A program made the position numbers and the translations under genes. From NCBI RefSeq assembly GCF_029360725.1, contig NZ_JARKMY010000018.1, positions 723,407 to 787,406 on the forward strand: a DNA stretch of 64,000 nucleotides, given 5' to 3'. Positions 1 through 10,054 of this stretch are shown here, one piece after another. Position 1 is the stretch's first letter. Each line of letters begins with the position of its first letter. Source of the stretch: Chryseolinea sp. H1M3-3 (GTDB lineage: Bacteria > Bacteroidota > Bacteroidia > Cytophagales > Cyclobacteriaceae). The notes under the pieces were generated by a model. It did no database searches. It had not been told where the DNA came from and saw only the letters and a list, made by a program, of their open reading frames with translations.

Positions 1-707
1 GTATCGACGAGCTGATATCCCAATATGTTGTCGAGAAAAACCTCTAATGCTCTTGCGAAAAAATAAACCGGCGTCGTAAAGTTCTTGCCAGAATCTGTGG
101 TGATCACCGTCTTTTTCTTATTGGCAATATTACCGATGGATTGCTGAGAAGAACATGAAGCAATAAGAAAGGCAGTGGCAGCGTATCGTTTATGATTTAT
201 CAGCTTAGTGAGTTCCTTATTCCTGATGACGTGGGCCAGGTACTTATTGTCTTTAGTCACCTTGACCCGGCAAGGATTTAACGGTGCCTCTATCAGTTTA
301 TTTGTGCGCTTATCAACCAGTGGAATTGTATGCCCGATATAGATCACCAGAGCGTTTTTTGAAAATAATGATGCAGTAAGATCCTTTGTTGCTTTTTTTA
401 TATTGCTCCCATCGATGATTACGTGAAGATTGATGCCGAGCATTTCCCATCTGTTTAAAATTGAGTCCTTCACATTTTTTCCGGTAATATACCACTCAAT
501 AAAATCGTCGGTTGACTTTCCCGAAGTGATATCGTAGGTACCGAGGTACATATGTAAAAACACATCCGTAATCAGGTTGCTGGCCGGTTGTCCCTGGCCA
601 GTACTTGTTGAACCAGCTTGTTTCGAATAAAGCGGTGCTGGTTTCTGGCTGTTGGTGTAACCACCACCGGGGCTTTGCCCCTGTGCATAGCCGATATCAT
701 TTCCCAT
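1..707 (-). CDS. Caspase-like (clan CD) protein, C-terminus cut by window edge
   Basis: I read this frame directly on the minus strand. It opens at an ATG at 705-707, three bases after the stop of the upstream 941-aa gene, and stays open for 235 codons to the window edge, so the C-terminus is missing. After a Gly/Ser/Gln-rich N-terminal ~45 residues comes a fold resembling caspase/CHAT peptidases: a strand-helix segment (residues 88-112, LGINLHVIIDGSN), a hydrophobic strand ending in VIYIGHT with His126, and a second hydrophobic strand ending in LIASCSSQ with Cys185. A His-Cys dyad at the ends of two strands about 60 residues apart is the clan CD arrangement. The usual GHG and DACxSG contexts are degenerate, so activity is uncertain. 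There is no signal peptide, so it is probably cytoplasmic. Tight spacing makes it co-transcribed, and probably co-functional, with the 941-aa protein. The family call is inference. Confidence 0.6.
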   Translation of the reverse strand, partial: MGNDIGYAQGQSPGGGYTNSQKPAPLYSKQAGSTSTGQGQPASNLITDVFLHMYLGTYDITSGKSTDDFIEWYITGKNVKDSILNRWEMLGINLHVIIDGSNIKKATKDLTASLFSKNALVIYIGHTIPLVDKRTNKLIEAPLNPCRVKVTKDNKYLAHVIRNKELTKLINHKRYAATAFLIASCSSQQSIGNIANKKKTVITTDSGKNFTTPVYFFARALEVFLDNILGYQLVD

Positions 708-710
708 ACG

Positions 711-3536
711 CTACGTCAAGGGATATTCGGGAAGTTTATCAGTCTCATTACGAAGGTAAACCAATTTGGTAGGGATAACGATCTCCCACGGCGTACCGAC
801 AAACAGCGCACCTACGGCGTGTTTTAAATTTTGAGTACTCGTCCCTTCGTAATTTCTTTCTACTGTTATATTCCAGGAAGAAGTATTTGTTGCTATAGCC
901 TGTTCGATGCGTACGATGCGATAGATTTCATAGTCAACCAAAATCTCACGGTTGATATCATTTTCGAGGTTCAAGGAATGTATCTCATTGTTAACCAAGT
1001 CCCAATAAAAAGTGCTATCGGTTAGTTTAAAAATGTTACTGCCACTTGTAACTTCAATCAAACCAGGTCTGTCTGTGTAATCACATTGCTTCGCTTCCTT
1101 TAATTCCTGAATCATGGAAACATATTCGTCATCACCGGACACGGGCGGCATTCCGCTTGAACCCCAAATCTGTCCGGTCTTCAGAAACCAGCTGAAGATT
1201 TCTTCCATACCGCGACGCACAGGAACCTGCAGTCTTGCTGCACCGGCCATTAAAAATTTATCAAACAACGGATCGCCTGAGTCTTCGTCTATCAGCTCGG
1301 GCCATTTACACTTCCGGGCCCACATACTGTGATAAAACAAATAGGTGAGATAATTCCATTCAAATACCTGTTCGAAAAATTGAATGACAGGCGCATCCTT
1401 TTCCAGTTTTTCAAAATTGATCTCCGGATATCCGCAAGGGGACACCCGTTCCATCATCGAACCCATACCATTAAAATAATTGCACATCAGGATGGCAATT
1501 ACATGGCGTTTTAATTCGTTCCTTTCAATTTCACGGTTCAGAAAGGGATTCCTTCCCTTTATCTGGACCAACGGACTCACCTCACTGTTTGCTGCTTTGA
1601 ATGCTTCCAGTTTACGATTGTAATCGGCAGCAATCAGGTTATATATTTTCGCCTGCCATTTTTCAAATGCCTCGTCTGTAAGTTTACATTTTAGACTGGC
1701 AGTTCCACTCAATGAAAATCCTAACGTGGTAAAGCCGGACAGAGAAAGTGTTACCGCGCCTTGCTCGCCGTTCATAGCAACTGTGCCCGAAGCCGGCCAA
1801 TTAAAATTAGGTTGACCTCCACCCTGCGAGCGTTCATTCATGAAACGGTGGAATATTAAATCTTTTCCGACGTGTACAGATATTGCTGCTTCGTCGTAAG
1901 GGTCGGTACCCTTTGGATGTCCGGTTGAACACAAAATATTATAATCCAGCGCTACAACCTTATATCCATTTGGCACTTCGGGAGACCGAAAATCGTGCGA
2001 TGAGAATCCAGCAGTTTTCCCCGCATCAGTTTCACTAACGTTTTGACTAAACGCAAATTGAATATAGATCACTTCTTCCGGCGGCTGGATTTCTTCTGTG
2101 GTAGCGATGGCGTATTGATTCAAAAAGTCTCCATAGTTAATTCTCGAAATTGCAAGCGGCGTAATAGCCGGCTTTTCGGGTTCATTTTTCTTCTTATCCT
2201 GGTCCTTTTTCAGTTGAAACAGTTTTTTAAAAGTTGCAGCGGGCTCGGGAACTATTAAGTCAAACATCATGTGTTTGCTTAGATTGAAAACCTGGGCATG
2301 TGTTACCTTGTTGACCCAGTAGTACATTCCAGCCCGATGAGTCGATCCGGCCTGGGTGTTGTCTATGCTATGTTTGTTGACTTCCTCCAGTTCGTTAATG
2401 ATTTTGCTGATTTGAAGGCGTCTGACCTTTTCTTGTATTTTAGAAACAGAACGATCAATAATTTCTTTTGAATAAGCGCGGGCTATATTTTCTGATTGTG
2501 ACTTTGCAAAGTCACCTGTAACATTTGCATGTGGATTAATGGTAACAGCCTCGCCATATTTGATTGTCGCTGTCACGCCTGCATCAACATTCACTTTCGA
2601 GTCAATGGTGTTTTTAACTTCCGATTGCAATGAAAATTTCTCGCCCACCTGGTGGTCTCTTTCCTCAACCGTAATCGTTTCATTTTCTGATTCAAGTGTA
2701 TCTTCTGTCCGGTAGAAATTTCTGTGTCTCCGTACCTTTTTTTCACCTGCAAGAATATTTTCAATGTTAGCGATGTCACCAGCTTCGTACCTGGCAAGTT
2801 GTTCCTTTACGATAAACAAATCGGCTACATAAGTACGAATGCATATACAATGTCCGTTGGGCGATTGGCACGATTCATTGCATTTGCACTCACAGAGCCG
2901 GGCTCCGGCCGCATCGTTGGAAACAGGCGGCTTAGAAATCACAGACCTTGATTTGTCAGGGTTGTTTTCACAACATCTGGATCGTAGTACACCCGTTGGC
3001 AGTAATATGGGTAAAACTAATATTTCATTTAAAAGCCTTTCGCCACCTTTAACGCCCCACCCATCCGAAGTGAACGTGATGCAATGTTGATAGACATGAC
3101 ATGTGCGGATGAGGCGTTGATAATCCAACGAATAATTCGAAGGCAGGTCGTTATTGTAGATCGACCAAAGCAAACTGTCTGCTATCCTCCGCCACTCTTT
3201 AAGGAGATCAGGTTCCTCGTCTTCCTTGATGCCTTTAACAAATGCTTCAAAATCTATCCACTTGATGGGACGCGCTTTAAATCCGAACCACTCATATAAA
3301 GCCAGAAGAATTGGGTGCACCTCACGTGTGCCGTAAATGAAATGCTTTGACTTGTCAAGGCGTTGGAAGATGGCGGCATATGCTGTTTTACCGCATTCAA
3401 TCTTTTTCAATTCATGTGACAAGTCAGACAAACTGTTGTCGGGGTACAATGGGATACCAACTTTAAACTTTTGTTCCGCGGGAAGTTTTTGAGCTTGTCT
3501 TAATTGCTGGAACCGGGTAATTTCTTCCATATACAA
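711..3536 (-). CDS. Large protein of unknown function (941 aa), first gene of a two-gene unit
   Basis: No enzymatic domain was recognised. The N-terminal ~200 residues are globular. Around residues 213-235 is a cysteine cluster (CECKCNESC, then CICIRTY), followed by VADLFIVKEQLARYEAGDI and an acidic/charged helical stretch. Residues ~300-400 alternate a beta-like segment (VNVDAGVTATIKYGEAV) with a helix-rich region, ending in a conserved-looking LIVPEPAA motif near residue 430. The second half is mixed alpha/beta with aromatic-rich segments. From memory this middle region (Cys cluster, IENILAG, DAGVTATIKYG, PEPAA) resembles a family of ~1000-aa bacterial hypothetical proteins of undefined role; I could not verify that. 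There is no signal peptide or membrane helix. The caspase-like gene follows three bases after the stop. A strong terminator lies just upstream, so the unit must have its own promoter within 3537-3630. Confidence 0.85.
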   Translation of the reverse strand: MYMEEITRFQQLRQAQKLPAEQKFKVGIPLYPDNSLSDLSHELKKIECGKTAYAAIFQRLDKSKHFIYGTREVHPILLALYEWFGFKARPIKWIDFEAFVKGIKEDEEPDLLKEWRRIADSLLWSIYNNDLPSNYSLDYQRLIRTCHVYQHCITFTSDGWGVKGGERLLNEILVLPILLPTGVLRSRCCENNPDKSRSVISKPPVSNDAAGARLCECKCNESCQSPNGHCICIRTYVADLFIVKEQLARYEAGDIANIENILAGEKKVRRHRNFYRTEDTLESENETITVEERDHQVGEKFSLQSEVKNTIDSKVNVDAGVTATIKYGEAVTINPHANVTGDFAKSQSENIARAYSKEIIDRSVSKIQEKVRRLQISKIINELEEVNKHSIDNTQAGSTHRAGMYYWVNKVTHAQVFNLSKHMMFDLIVPEPAATFKKLFQLKKDQDKKKNEPEKPAITPLAISRINYGDFLNQYAIATTEEIQPPEEVIYIQFAFSQNVSETDAGKTAGFSSHDFRSPEVPNGYKVVALDYNILCSTGHPKGTDPYDEAAISVHVGKDLIFHRFMNERSQGGGQPNFNWPASGTVAMNGEQGAVTLSLSGFTTLGFSLSGTASLKCKLTDEAFEKWQAKIYNLIAADYNRKLEAFKAANSEVSPLVQIKGRNPFLNREIERNELKRHVIAILMCNYFNGMGSMMERVSPCGYPEINFEKLEKDAPVIQFFEQVFEWNYLTYLFYHSMWARKCKWPELIDEDSGDPLFDKFLMAGAARLQVPVRRGMEEIFSWFLKTGQIWGSSGMPPVSGDDEYVSMIQELKEAKQCDYTDRPGLIEVTSGSNIFKLTDSTFYWDLVNNEIHSLNLENDINREILVDYEIYRIVRIEQAIATNTSSWNITVERNYEGTSTQNLKHAVGALFVGTPWEIVIPTKLVYLRNETDKLPEYPLT

Positions 3537-3632
3537 ATTTTTATGTGCGGTTAAATTATTATTACTAAAGTTGAGCTGGAGGATGTTTACGCGACCTATA
3601 CAGTAACATGCTTACACCCTTAGTAACGACAA

Positions 3633-3681
3633 CAAAAAGCCCACCCGTGCTAACTTTAAAAAAAGCTGCAACGGATGGGCT
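3633..3681 (-). terminator. Rho-independent terminator of the PQQ dehydrogenase transcript
   Basis: Read on the minus strand, AGCCCATCCGT..GC pairs with GC..ACGGGTGGGCT (one G-T pair and one bulged A), then TTTTTGTTG. It lies about 280 bases past the stop of the PQQ dehydrogenase gene and ~100 bases before the start of the 941-aa gene, so it separates the two minus-strand transcription units. The rest of 3537-3962 holds no convincing gene. Confidence 0.75.
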
Positions 3682-3962
3682 CCGTCGCTAAGGTAGAGAA
3701 TTTAATTTATTTAGGAACTCCCGATGATTAGGGATGTCTTCTGAAACAACAGACCGATTCAAACAGGATTTTGGTTAGTCTGTGTTCGATGTTCTTGATC
3801 GATACTTAAAAACTGCATATCGAATATTGACACCCGAACAAGGAATGATGAGCGATCGCAAGTATCCTATACGTTGCAAAAGCACCATCAGTACACATCT
3901 GCCAGTGCCAAGGTCGTAAGCATCATCACAATAGACACGGCATACCGGATGCCACCAAACGC

Positions 3963-6146
3963 TCAAGGCAAAGCAAACGCCATGATGGACCCTGCAGGAT
4001 TTTCTTTGTCGCCAGCCACTGAGATTGCGACATATTGTTTGCCGTCGCTAAAGTAAGTACTTGGTGTAGCGTTAGCGACGGCAGGCAGGGTAGTTTCCCA
4101 CAACAGCTCACCGCTGTCTTTATCGTATGCACGAAATTTCTTGTCGTGCGTACCACCGATAAATACAAGTCCACCGGCAGTGACGATAGGGCCACCATAA
4201 CCTTCGGAGCCCGTCTCAGGCGCACCCTTTTCCTGCAGCTCCGGATGGTTCCCTATAACAACTTTCCACCGATATTCGCCGGTATTCAAGTCGATGGCAT
4301 TCAACGCACCCCATGGCGGCTTAATCGCAGGTCGACCTTCAACATCATTGAAATGACTAAAGGCGGTAACATTCAAATAAACTGAAGTTGTATCCGCTGC
4401 TTTCTCAGGATTGTCACTAACGGCCAGCCTATTCGTATGGACCTCAAACAGGTCAGCTTCTTTTCGTGATGGACGTTGCGAGGTGATATCAAAAAGGTAC
4501 GCAATGATAGATTCCTCATTTCCGTTGATCAAATTTTCAAATGCCGGCATTCGGCCGCTGCCTTGTTTAATTTTTGATAGTGTAGCCTCCTTTGTCAGTT
4601 TGTCTTTAATGTTTTGCAATGAAGGATAATCTGGTTCATTTCCGCGACGATCACGCCCGTGGCATCCGGCACAATGCTTCATGTAAATTGCTTTGCCCTG
4701 GTTGAAAGGCGATTGTGCCGAAATATTTTTTTCAGGACTAACTTTTTGCAAATGATCGATTTCGGGAGAGTCGGTTGACTTCACATAAAATGTTCCTGAT
4801 GCGGGATCGAAGGCACCACCGCCCCAATTGGAGCCGCCGCGTGTTCCGGGAATCATTAATGTACCACGAAGATCGGGTGGCGTAAATAATCCTTCATAGC
4901 GCAGCGACCGGAATTTTTTTACGAGAGAATCATGCGCCACAGTCGTATAGCTGGTCAAATCATTTTCAGTCATGTGTTGACGTGAATACGGTGCAGGCTT
5001 CAAAGGAAATGGCTGCGTAGGCCACGCTTGCTCCCCAGGTACATATGAAGGGGGCACTTTTCGTTCTTCAATTGGAAATAACGGTATGCCTGTATCACGA
5101 TTCAGAACAAACAGAAATCCGGTTTTCGTTGTCTGTGCGACTGCGTCGATCTTTTTCCCCTCCTGTTCGACCGTCACGAGATTGGGAGGCGCCGGGAGAT
5201 CATAATCCCAGAGATCGTGATGGACAGTTTGAAAATGCCATTTGTAAGTGCCCGTTCTTGCATCCAATGCTACAACGGAGTTACCATAAAGATTTTGGCC
5301 AATGCGGTCGCCTCCATAAAAATCATAAGAGGGTGAACCGAGCGCTAAAAATACCATACCCCGTTTTTCATCGAGACTCATACCCGCCCAGTCGTTTACC
5401 CCACCGACATATTTCCAAGCATCTTCTGGCCAGGTTTCATATCCCGGCTCCCCGGGATGAGGTATGGTATGAAAAGTCCATTCCAGTTTTCCCGTCAATA
5501 TGTTATAGGCACGAATATACCCCGGTTCAGCTCCATACAGTTCTGAAACTTCTGCGCCGAGTATCAATAAATTTTCAAAAACAACTCCCGGAGAAGTTGG
5601 TATTACAGAAATTTTAGTGGGATCACCACGCAATCCGACGTTCATGCTGACCTTGCCGCCTGTTCCGAATGTCTTGATCAATTCTCCCGTCAACGCATTT
5701 TGTGCAAAAAGATTATCACCGGCGGTGTAGAGTATGCGTTTGTCATCACCATTTTCCCAATAAGCAACGCTACGGTATACGCCGCCTCCTTCTCCCCCAT
5801 CAAACGGATCAAACGACCACATTTTTTCACCCGTCGAAGCGTTGATGGCATACAATCTATGCCGGGCCGATGTGGCGTACATTACACCGTCAATGATGAT
5901 AGGATTGCATTCGCTATTGGAGATTCTTTCTTTACTGCGGGCGTCGTTGGGATAGAAGGTCCACGCTGGCTGTAAATTTTTTACATTGCTTTTGTTAATC
6001 TCCTCCAGCGGCGAATAGCTTGTGCTTGCCGCGTCCGCTTTATACATGCTCCAGGTTCTGGTCTTTTGATCAGATCTGCAACCTGCCGCTGCGAATAAAA
6101 CGATATAAAAAACTACTGAACCGTATTTCCCTAGAAGAAAATTCAT
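3963..6146 (-). CDS. PQQ-dependent dehydrogenase with cytochrome c domain (lipoprotein)
   Basis: This is a 727-aa quinoprotein dehydrogenase of the membrane-associated alcohol/glucose dehydrogenase type. It oxidises an alcohol or sugar in the periplasm with pyrroloquinoline quinone and passes electrons to haem c. The N-terminus is a lipoprotein signal (hydrophobic segment, AAGC at about residue 23). Propeller repeats follow (W..Y..D..STSYSPLEEIN at the start, then repeated LxALDxxTGxxxW-type blades). A class I cytochrome c segment is inserted near residue 490 with the haem motif CAGCH and a downstream GRMPAF methionine. The C-terminal blades (GGPIVTAGGLVFIGGTHD) close the propeller. Length and order fit Bacteroidota homologues. 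The substrate cannot be read from sequence, and no pqq biosynthesis genes lie in this window, so the cofactor is made elsewhere or imported. Confidence 0.9.
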   Translation of the reverse strand: MNFLLGKYGSVVFYIVLFAAAGCRSDQKTRTWSMYKADAASTSYSPLEEINKSNVKNLQPAWTFYPNDARSKERISNSECNPIIIDGVMYATSARHRLYAINASTGEKMWSFDPFDGGEGGGVYRSVAYWENGDDKRILYTAGDNLFAQNALTGELIKTFGTGGKVSMNVGLRGDPTKISVIPTSPGVVFENLLILGAEVSELYGAEPGYIRAYNILTGKLEWTFHTIPHPGEPGYETWPEDAWKYVGGVNDWAGMSLDEKRGMVFLALGSPSYDFYGGDRIGQNLYGNSVVALDARTGTYKWHFQTVHHDLWDYDLPAPPNLVTVEQEGKKIDAVAQTTKTGFLFVLNRDTGIPLFPIEERKVPPSYVPGEQAWPTQPFPLKPAPYSRQHMTENDLTSYTTVAHDSLVKKFRSLRYEGLFTPPDLRGTLMIPGTRGGSNWGGGAFDPASGTFYVKSTDSPEIDHLQKVSPEKNISAQSPFNQGKAIYMKHCAGCHGRDRRGNEPDYPSLQNIKDKLTKEATLSKIKQGSGRMPAFENLINGNEESIIAYLFDITSQRPSRKEADLFEVHTNRLAVSDNPEKAADTTSVYLNVTAFSHFNDVEGRPAIKPPWGALNAIDLNTGEYRWKVVIGNHPELQEKGAPETGSEGYGGPIVTAGGLVFIGGTHDKKFRAYDKDSGELLWETTLPAVANATPSTYFSDGKQYVAISVAGDKENPAGSIMAFALP

Positions 6147-6421
6147 TTCATAACTATTTTAACAATATGACTTTTACTTGTCCCGCAGCATGATTGGTGC
6201 GTACCTTAACAAAAGAGATGGTACTAAACCAATCCGATAAAGTTTTTCATGACGCGCAAAGTTGTCAAGGAATTAAGATAAGTTAAATTTTGTTTTCTTT
6301 TGTCTGTTGCTTCAACAGTTTTATGAATGGAGCGTGGCGATGAAAACACACACACGCTGCTGATTTTTTTGCTTACTTCGTCATCATTTAAGCAATGACA
6401 ATTTAAGATTAGGAGAGGTTA

Positions 6422-9400
6422 ATGAAATACGTTACGGAAATTTTTCAATTATCGGCGACAGATTTGTCCAACCACCTCGGTTGTCATCATCTCACCCAGC
6501 TTAATCGCCTGGTCGCACAGGAAAAAATCAAAAAGCCTGCATGGTATGATCCTTCGCTTGAGATTCTCATCCAACGTGGTCAGGAGCATGAGGCAGCTTA
6601 CGTCCAGCATTTGATTCGTAAAGGATTAAGTGTTGTCACGCTGCGTGGGCAGTCGTTAACGGCGACGACCGATGCGATGCAGAAAGGTGCTGATGTTATT
6701 GTGCAGGCAAGACTTGATCATGAGCAGTGGATGGGCTATGCTGATATACTACTGAAAGTACCTGGTGCAAGTAAATTTGGAAACTGGGCTTACGAAGTTC
6801 AAGACACGAAGTTGGCGCAAAACACAAAAGCTGCTACGATTCTACAGCTGTGTCTATATACCGAACTGTTGTCTGAACTTCAAGGAAACTTTCCTGAAAA
6901 AATGCATGTGGTGAAACCAGGAGAAAATTTTCCAAGTGAAGAATACAGATACGCTGAGTTTCAGGCATACTACAGGCAGGTAAAGAAAAATTTTGAGCGT
7001 ATTATGAATGGTCCTGGAGCTACAACGTATCCGGATCCAGTGGAACATTGCAGTATTTGTGCATGGTGGCAGGTGTGCGATAGAAAACGGCATAGCGATG
7101 ATCACCTGTCTCTGGTTGCGGGGATTCGTTCTCTTCACATGGTTGAATTGCAGAGGCAACAGATCACTACACTGGAACAATTCGCAAACGTGGAGCGCCT
7201 TGAGAAACCCGAGCGCGGAAACAAGGAAACATTTTTGCGTAAGCAATCGCAGGCAAAAATTCAGCTAAAAGGAAGGCAGCAAAATCAGTTGTTATTTGAA
7301 CATTTGCCGGAAGAAGCAGGGCGCGGATTGCATCGCCTTCCCGAGCCAAATGCAGGTGACATTTATTTTGACATTGAAGGTGATGCATTTTATGAAGAAG
7401 CCGGATTAGAATATCTGTTTGGCTATGCGTATCATGACAATGGGGCGTTGGTTTATAAAAAAATATGGGCCTCAAATCGCGGCGAAGAAAAAAAAGCGTT
7501 TAGTGAATTTATGCAGTTTGTTGCTGCAAGATGGAAGCGATATCCACGCATGTATGTCTATCATTTTGCGCCATATGAGCCAACAGCAATCAAAAGATTG
7601 GCGCGAGTGCATGCATTGTTTGAAAAGGAAACGGATGTTTTGCTTCGCGCGGAACGTTTTGTTGACATACACGCCGTTTTCAAAGAGGCATTGCTAGCCA
7701 GCGTCGAAACATACTCACTGAAGGAACTGGAAAAATTTACCGGGTATACCCGTAATGTAGTATTGCACGAAGCGAGCAGCGCACGAAAGTTGGTGGAGAT
7801 TGCGCTTGAACTTCATGCCTTCGACACATTGTCACCTGCAACAATTAAGACAGTTGAAGATTACAATGAAGATGATTGTCTGGCCACAGAAGCATTGCAT
7901 CGTTGGCTCGAAAAAATACGACAAGATCTTATACAATCCGGAAAGCAGTTTCAACGACCAGAATTAAAAACCGGCGAGGCGAATGAAAATACACAGCAAC
8001 TGGATACCCGATCCGCTGCGTTGTACGAGGCACTAACGAAGAGACTACCGGAAGATCGGTTAGCATGGGATGAGGAGCATGAAGCCAGGTGGTTGCTGGC
8101 GCACCAGTTGGATTACTTCCGCCGGGAAGACAAGAGCGCATGGTGGGAATTTTTCCGGGTCCATGAACTCGAATATGAAGCGCTGCTCGACGAACGGAAA
8201 GCAATCGCCGGCCTTCGATTTGTTGAAGAACTACCAAAGGGAAAACGGGAAAAGAATCCAACCCATCGCTATACATTTCCTCCTCAGGAGGTAAATATAG
8301 ATGAGGATGATGAACTGATTGAAGTAAAGGGTGAAAAGATCGGAACCGTGAAAGCCATCTCGCTTGAAAATTATACCATTGATATTAAGAAAACTGAAAA
8401 GAGCATTGGCTTGCATCCTGCGTCCGTACATGTATTAGACGTCATTCGAGCCGGATCGCTTGAAACATCACTGATGGATCTGGCAGCAGCAATTGACGAA
8501 GAAGGATTGGGACGAACGTGGCCTTATTATGCTGCAAAGGATCTGTTGATGCGAAGGAAACCAAAAATGCTGGATGGGCACGATGGTGCATATTTGCTGC
8601 AAAACGAAGACCTGGTTCATGGTGCAATCCGACTTGCGTTAAGTCTTAACAGAAGTTACCTGGCTATCCAGGGCCCTCCTGGTACAGGCAAGACCTATAC
8701 AGGAGCAAGTATGATTTTCGAGCTGGCAAAGGCAGGTAAAAAGATCGGCGTAACCGCTGTAAGTCACAAGGTAATTCGAAATCTGGCTATGGCTACCCTT
8801 AGGTTGGCAGGAGAGCGAAGTGTGAAGATAAACTTTGTACACAAAGTGAATGAAAAAAGTGATGAGGTGACCGAGGGCATTGTGGAAGTCGACAAATCAG
8901 ATAAGGCACTTCAGGCTTTAAAAGAGGGGAAAATTGTTTGTGGAACGGCGTGGCTATGGGCGGAAGATAGTTCACGTGAATCGCTGGATTATTTATTTGT
9001 AGATGAGGCCGGTCAAATGTCGCTGTCGCACGTTTTAGCAGCATCAAGGGCGACGCAAAACCTCATCTTATTGGGCGATCCACAGCAACTTGAACAACCG
9101 CAGAAAGGGTCGCATCCGGAAGGGAGTGATGTTGCTGCATTGAGCTACATTCTCGAAGGCCATCCAACGATGCCGGAAGGGAAAGGATTGTTTTTGGGAG
9201 TCACGAGGAGGCTGCATCCTGCGATTTGCCGGTTTACGTCTGAAATTTTTTACGAAGACAGACTGACTTCGCTTGCAGGCCTGGAGAACCAAATCATCAG
9301 CGGAGATACAACTTTTGATGGCGCGGGACTTTTTTACATCTCGGTAAGTCACAGCGGTAATCAAAATAAATCACCTGAAGAAATAAAGGTGATTACATCG

Positions 9401-9808
9401 GTAGTGGAAAATCTTCTTCGATCAGGAAAGTGGACGGACAATACGGGTGTGACAAGACCCCTTCACAAAAAAGATATTCTGATTGTTGCACCATTCAACG
9501 CACAAGTAAGCGCACTTCGCGAAAAATTACCGGACATAGAAATTGGTACGGTGGACAAATTTCAGGGACAAGAAGCACCGGTAGTGATTTACTCCATGAC
9601 ATGCTCCACGCCAGAAGATGCGCCACGCGGTATGGCTTTTTTATATAGTCCAAACCGTTTGAATGTAGCGACCAGTCGCGCGAAAAGCATTTGCATATTA
9701 ATTGCGTCACCACAATTGTTAGCGCCAGATTGTCGAACAATCGATCAAATGCGCTGGGCGAATGCATTGTGCCGGTATAGAGAAATGGCGACGGAGGTTA
9801 AAATTTAA
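6422..9808 (+). CDS. RecB-like nuclease / RNase H-like / SF1 helicase fusion (TM0106 family)
   Basis: This is an 1128-aa three-part nucleic-acid enzyme. The N-terminal module is a TM0106-type RecB/PD-(D/E)xK nuclease: Cys21, the catalytic stretch GYADILL...YEVQDTKLA, and a C-x2-C-x5-C cluster at Cys210, Cys213 and Cys219, consistent with an Fe-S nuclease. A PF13482-type RNase H-like (YprB) domain begins at YFDIEGD near residue 317. The C-terminal third is a DNA2/NAM7-like SF1 helicase with Walker A GPPGTGKT at residue 751, Walker B VDEAGQ near 861, GDPQQLEQP, the TVDKFQGQEAPVV motif and a final NVATSRAK motif. The start has AGGAG six bases upstream (aggagaggtta-ATG). It stands alone between a divergent dehydrogenase gene and a convergent lipoprotein gene. 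A role in DNA repair or DNA processing is inferred from the family; the substrate is unknown. Confidence 0.92.
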   Translation: MKYVTEIFQLSATDLSNHLGCHHLTQLNRLVAQEKIKKPAWYDPSLEILIQRGQEHEAAYVQHLIRKGLSVVTLRGQSLTATTDAMQKGADVIVQARLDHEQWMGYADILLKVPGASKFGNWAYEVQDTKLAQNTKAATILQLCLYTELLSELQGNFPEKMHVVKPGENFPSEEYRYAEFQAYYRQVKKNFERIMNGPGATTYPDPVEHCSICAWWQVCDRKRHSDDHLSLVAGIRSLHMVELQRQQITTLEQFANVERLEKPERGNKETFLRKQSQAKIQLKGRQQNQLLFEHLPEEAGRGLHRLPEPNAGDIYFDIEGDAFYEEAGLEYLFGYAYHDNGALVYKKIWASNRGEEKKAFSEFMQFVAARWKRYPRMYVYHFAPYEPTAIKRLARVHALFEKETDVLLRAERFVDIHAVFKEALLASVETYSLKELEKFTGYTRNVVLHEASSARKLVEIALELHAFDTLSPATIKTVEDYNEDDCLATEALHRWLEKIRQDLIQSGKQFQRPELKTGEANENTQQLDTRSAALYEALTKRLPEDRLAWDEEHEARWLLAHQLDYFRREDKSAWWEFFRVHELEYEALLDERKAIAGLRFVEELPKGKREKNPTHRYTFPPQEVNIDEDDELIEVKGEKIGTVKAISLENYTIDIKKTEKSIGLHPASVHVLDVIRAGSLETSLMDLAAAIDEEGLGRTWPYYAAKDLLMRRKPKMLDGHDGAYLLQNEDLVHGAIRLALSLNRSYLAIQGPPGTGKTYTGASMIFELAKAGKKIGVTAVSHKVIRNLAMATLRLAGERSVKINFVHKVNEKSDEVTEGIVEVDKSDKALQALKEGKIVCGTAWLWAEDSSRESLDYLFVDEAGQMSLSHVLAASRATQNLILLGDPQQLEQPQKGSHPEGSDVAALSYILEGHPTMPEGKGLFLGVTRRLHPAICRFTSEIFYEDRLTSLAGLENQIISGDTTFDGAGLFYISVSHSGNQNKSPEEIKVITSVVENLLRSGKWTDNTGVTRPLHKKDILIVAPFNAQVSALREKLPDIEIGTVDKFQGQEAPVVIYSMTCSTPEDAPRGMAFLYSPNRLNVATSRAKSICILIASPQLLAPDCRTIDQMRWANALCRYREMATEVKI

Positions 9809-9844
9809 TGGAAAATTTTATCTCCAATTTAGTATATTAGTTTC

Positions 9845-9940
9845 ATGAAAATTAAGCCTGAAAATGCGTACTTAATTGAATGGGCTATTTATTGTGCTCT
9901 TTTTATAGGCTGGTTAATTCACAGGGTTATTATGTATTGA
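9845..9940 (+). CDS. Possible 31-aa single-pass membrane peptide
   Basis: This small open frame starts 36 bases after the helicase stop. The product begins MKIKPENAYLIEW and continues as one hydrophobic segment (AIYCALFIGWLI) ending in HRVIMY, so it could be a small inner-membrane peptide. There is no clear ribosome binding site, and nothing else supports expression, so this is a low-confidence call. Confidence 0.25.
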   Translation: MKIKPENAYLIEWAIYCALFIGWLIHRVIMY

Positions 9941-10054
9941 GCAATTTCTTTATTCTCACACTTGTCGTTTCCATAAAACGCTGTCAGTGCACAAGCATCT
10001 CTACTTCCTTCTACGCAACGTCATGAATTCGTCTACAATGACCACACTCTGAAA

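Noticed and set aside
313..495. 60-aa minus-strand open frame at the left edge
   Set aside because: It lies inside the caspase-like coding frame in a different phase and has no domain.
3775..3966. 63-aa frame overlapping the PQQ dehydrogenase stop by four bases
   Set aside because: No domain or signal peptide and low-complexity composition; the ATGA overlap alone is weak support.
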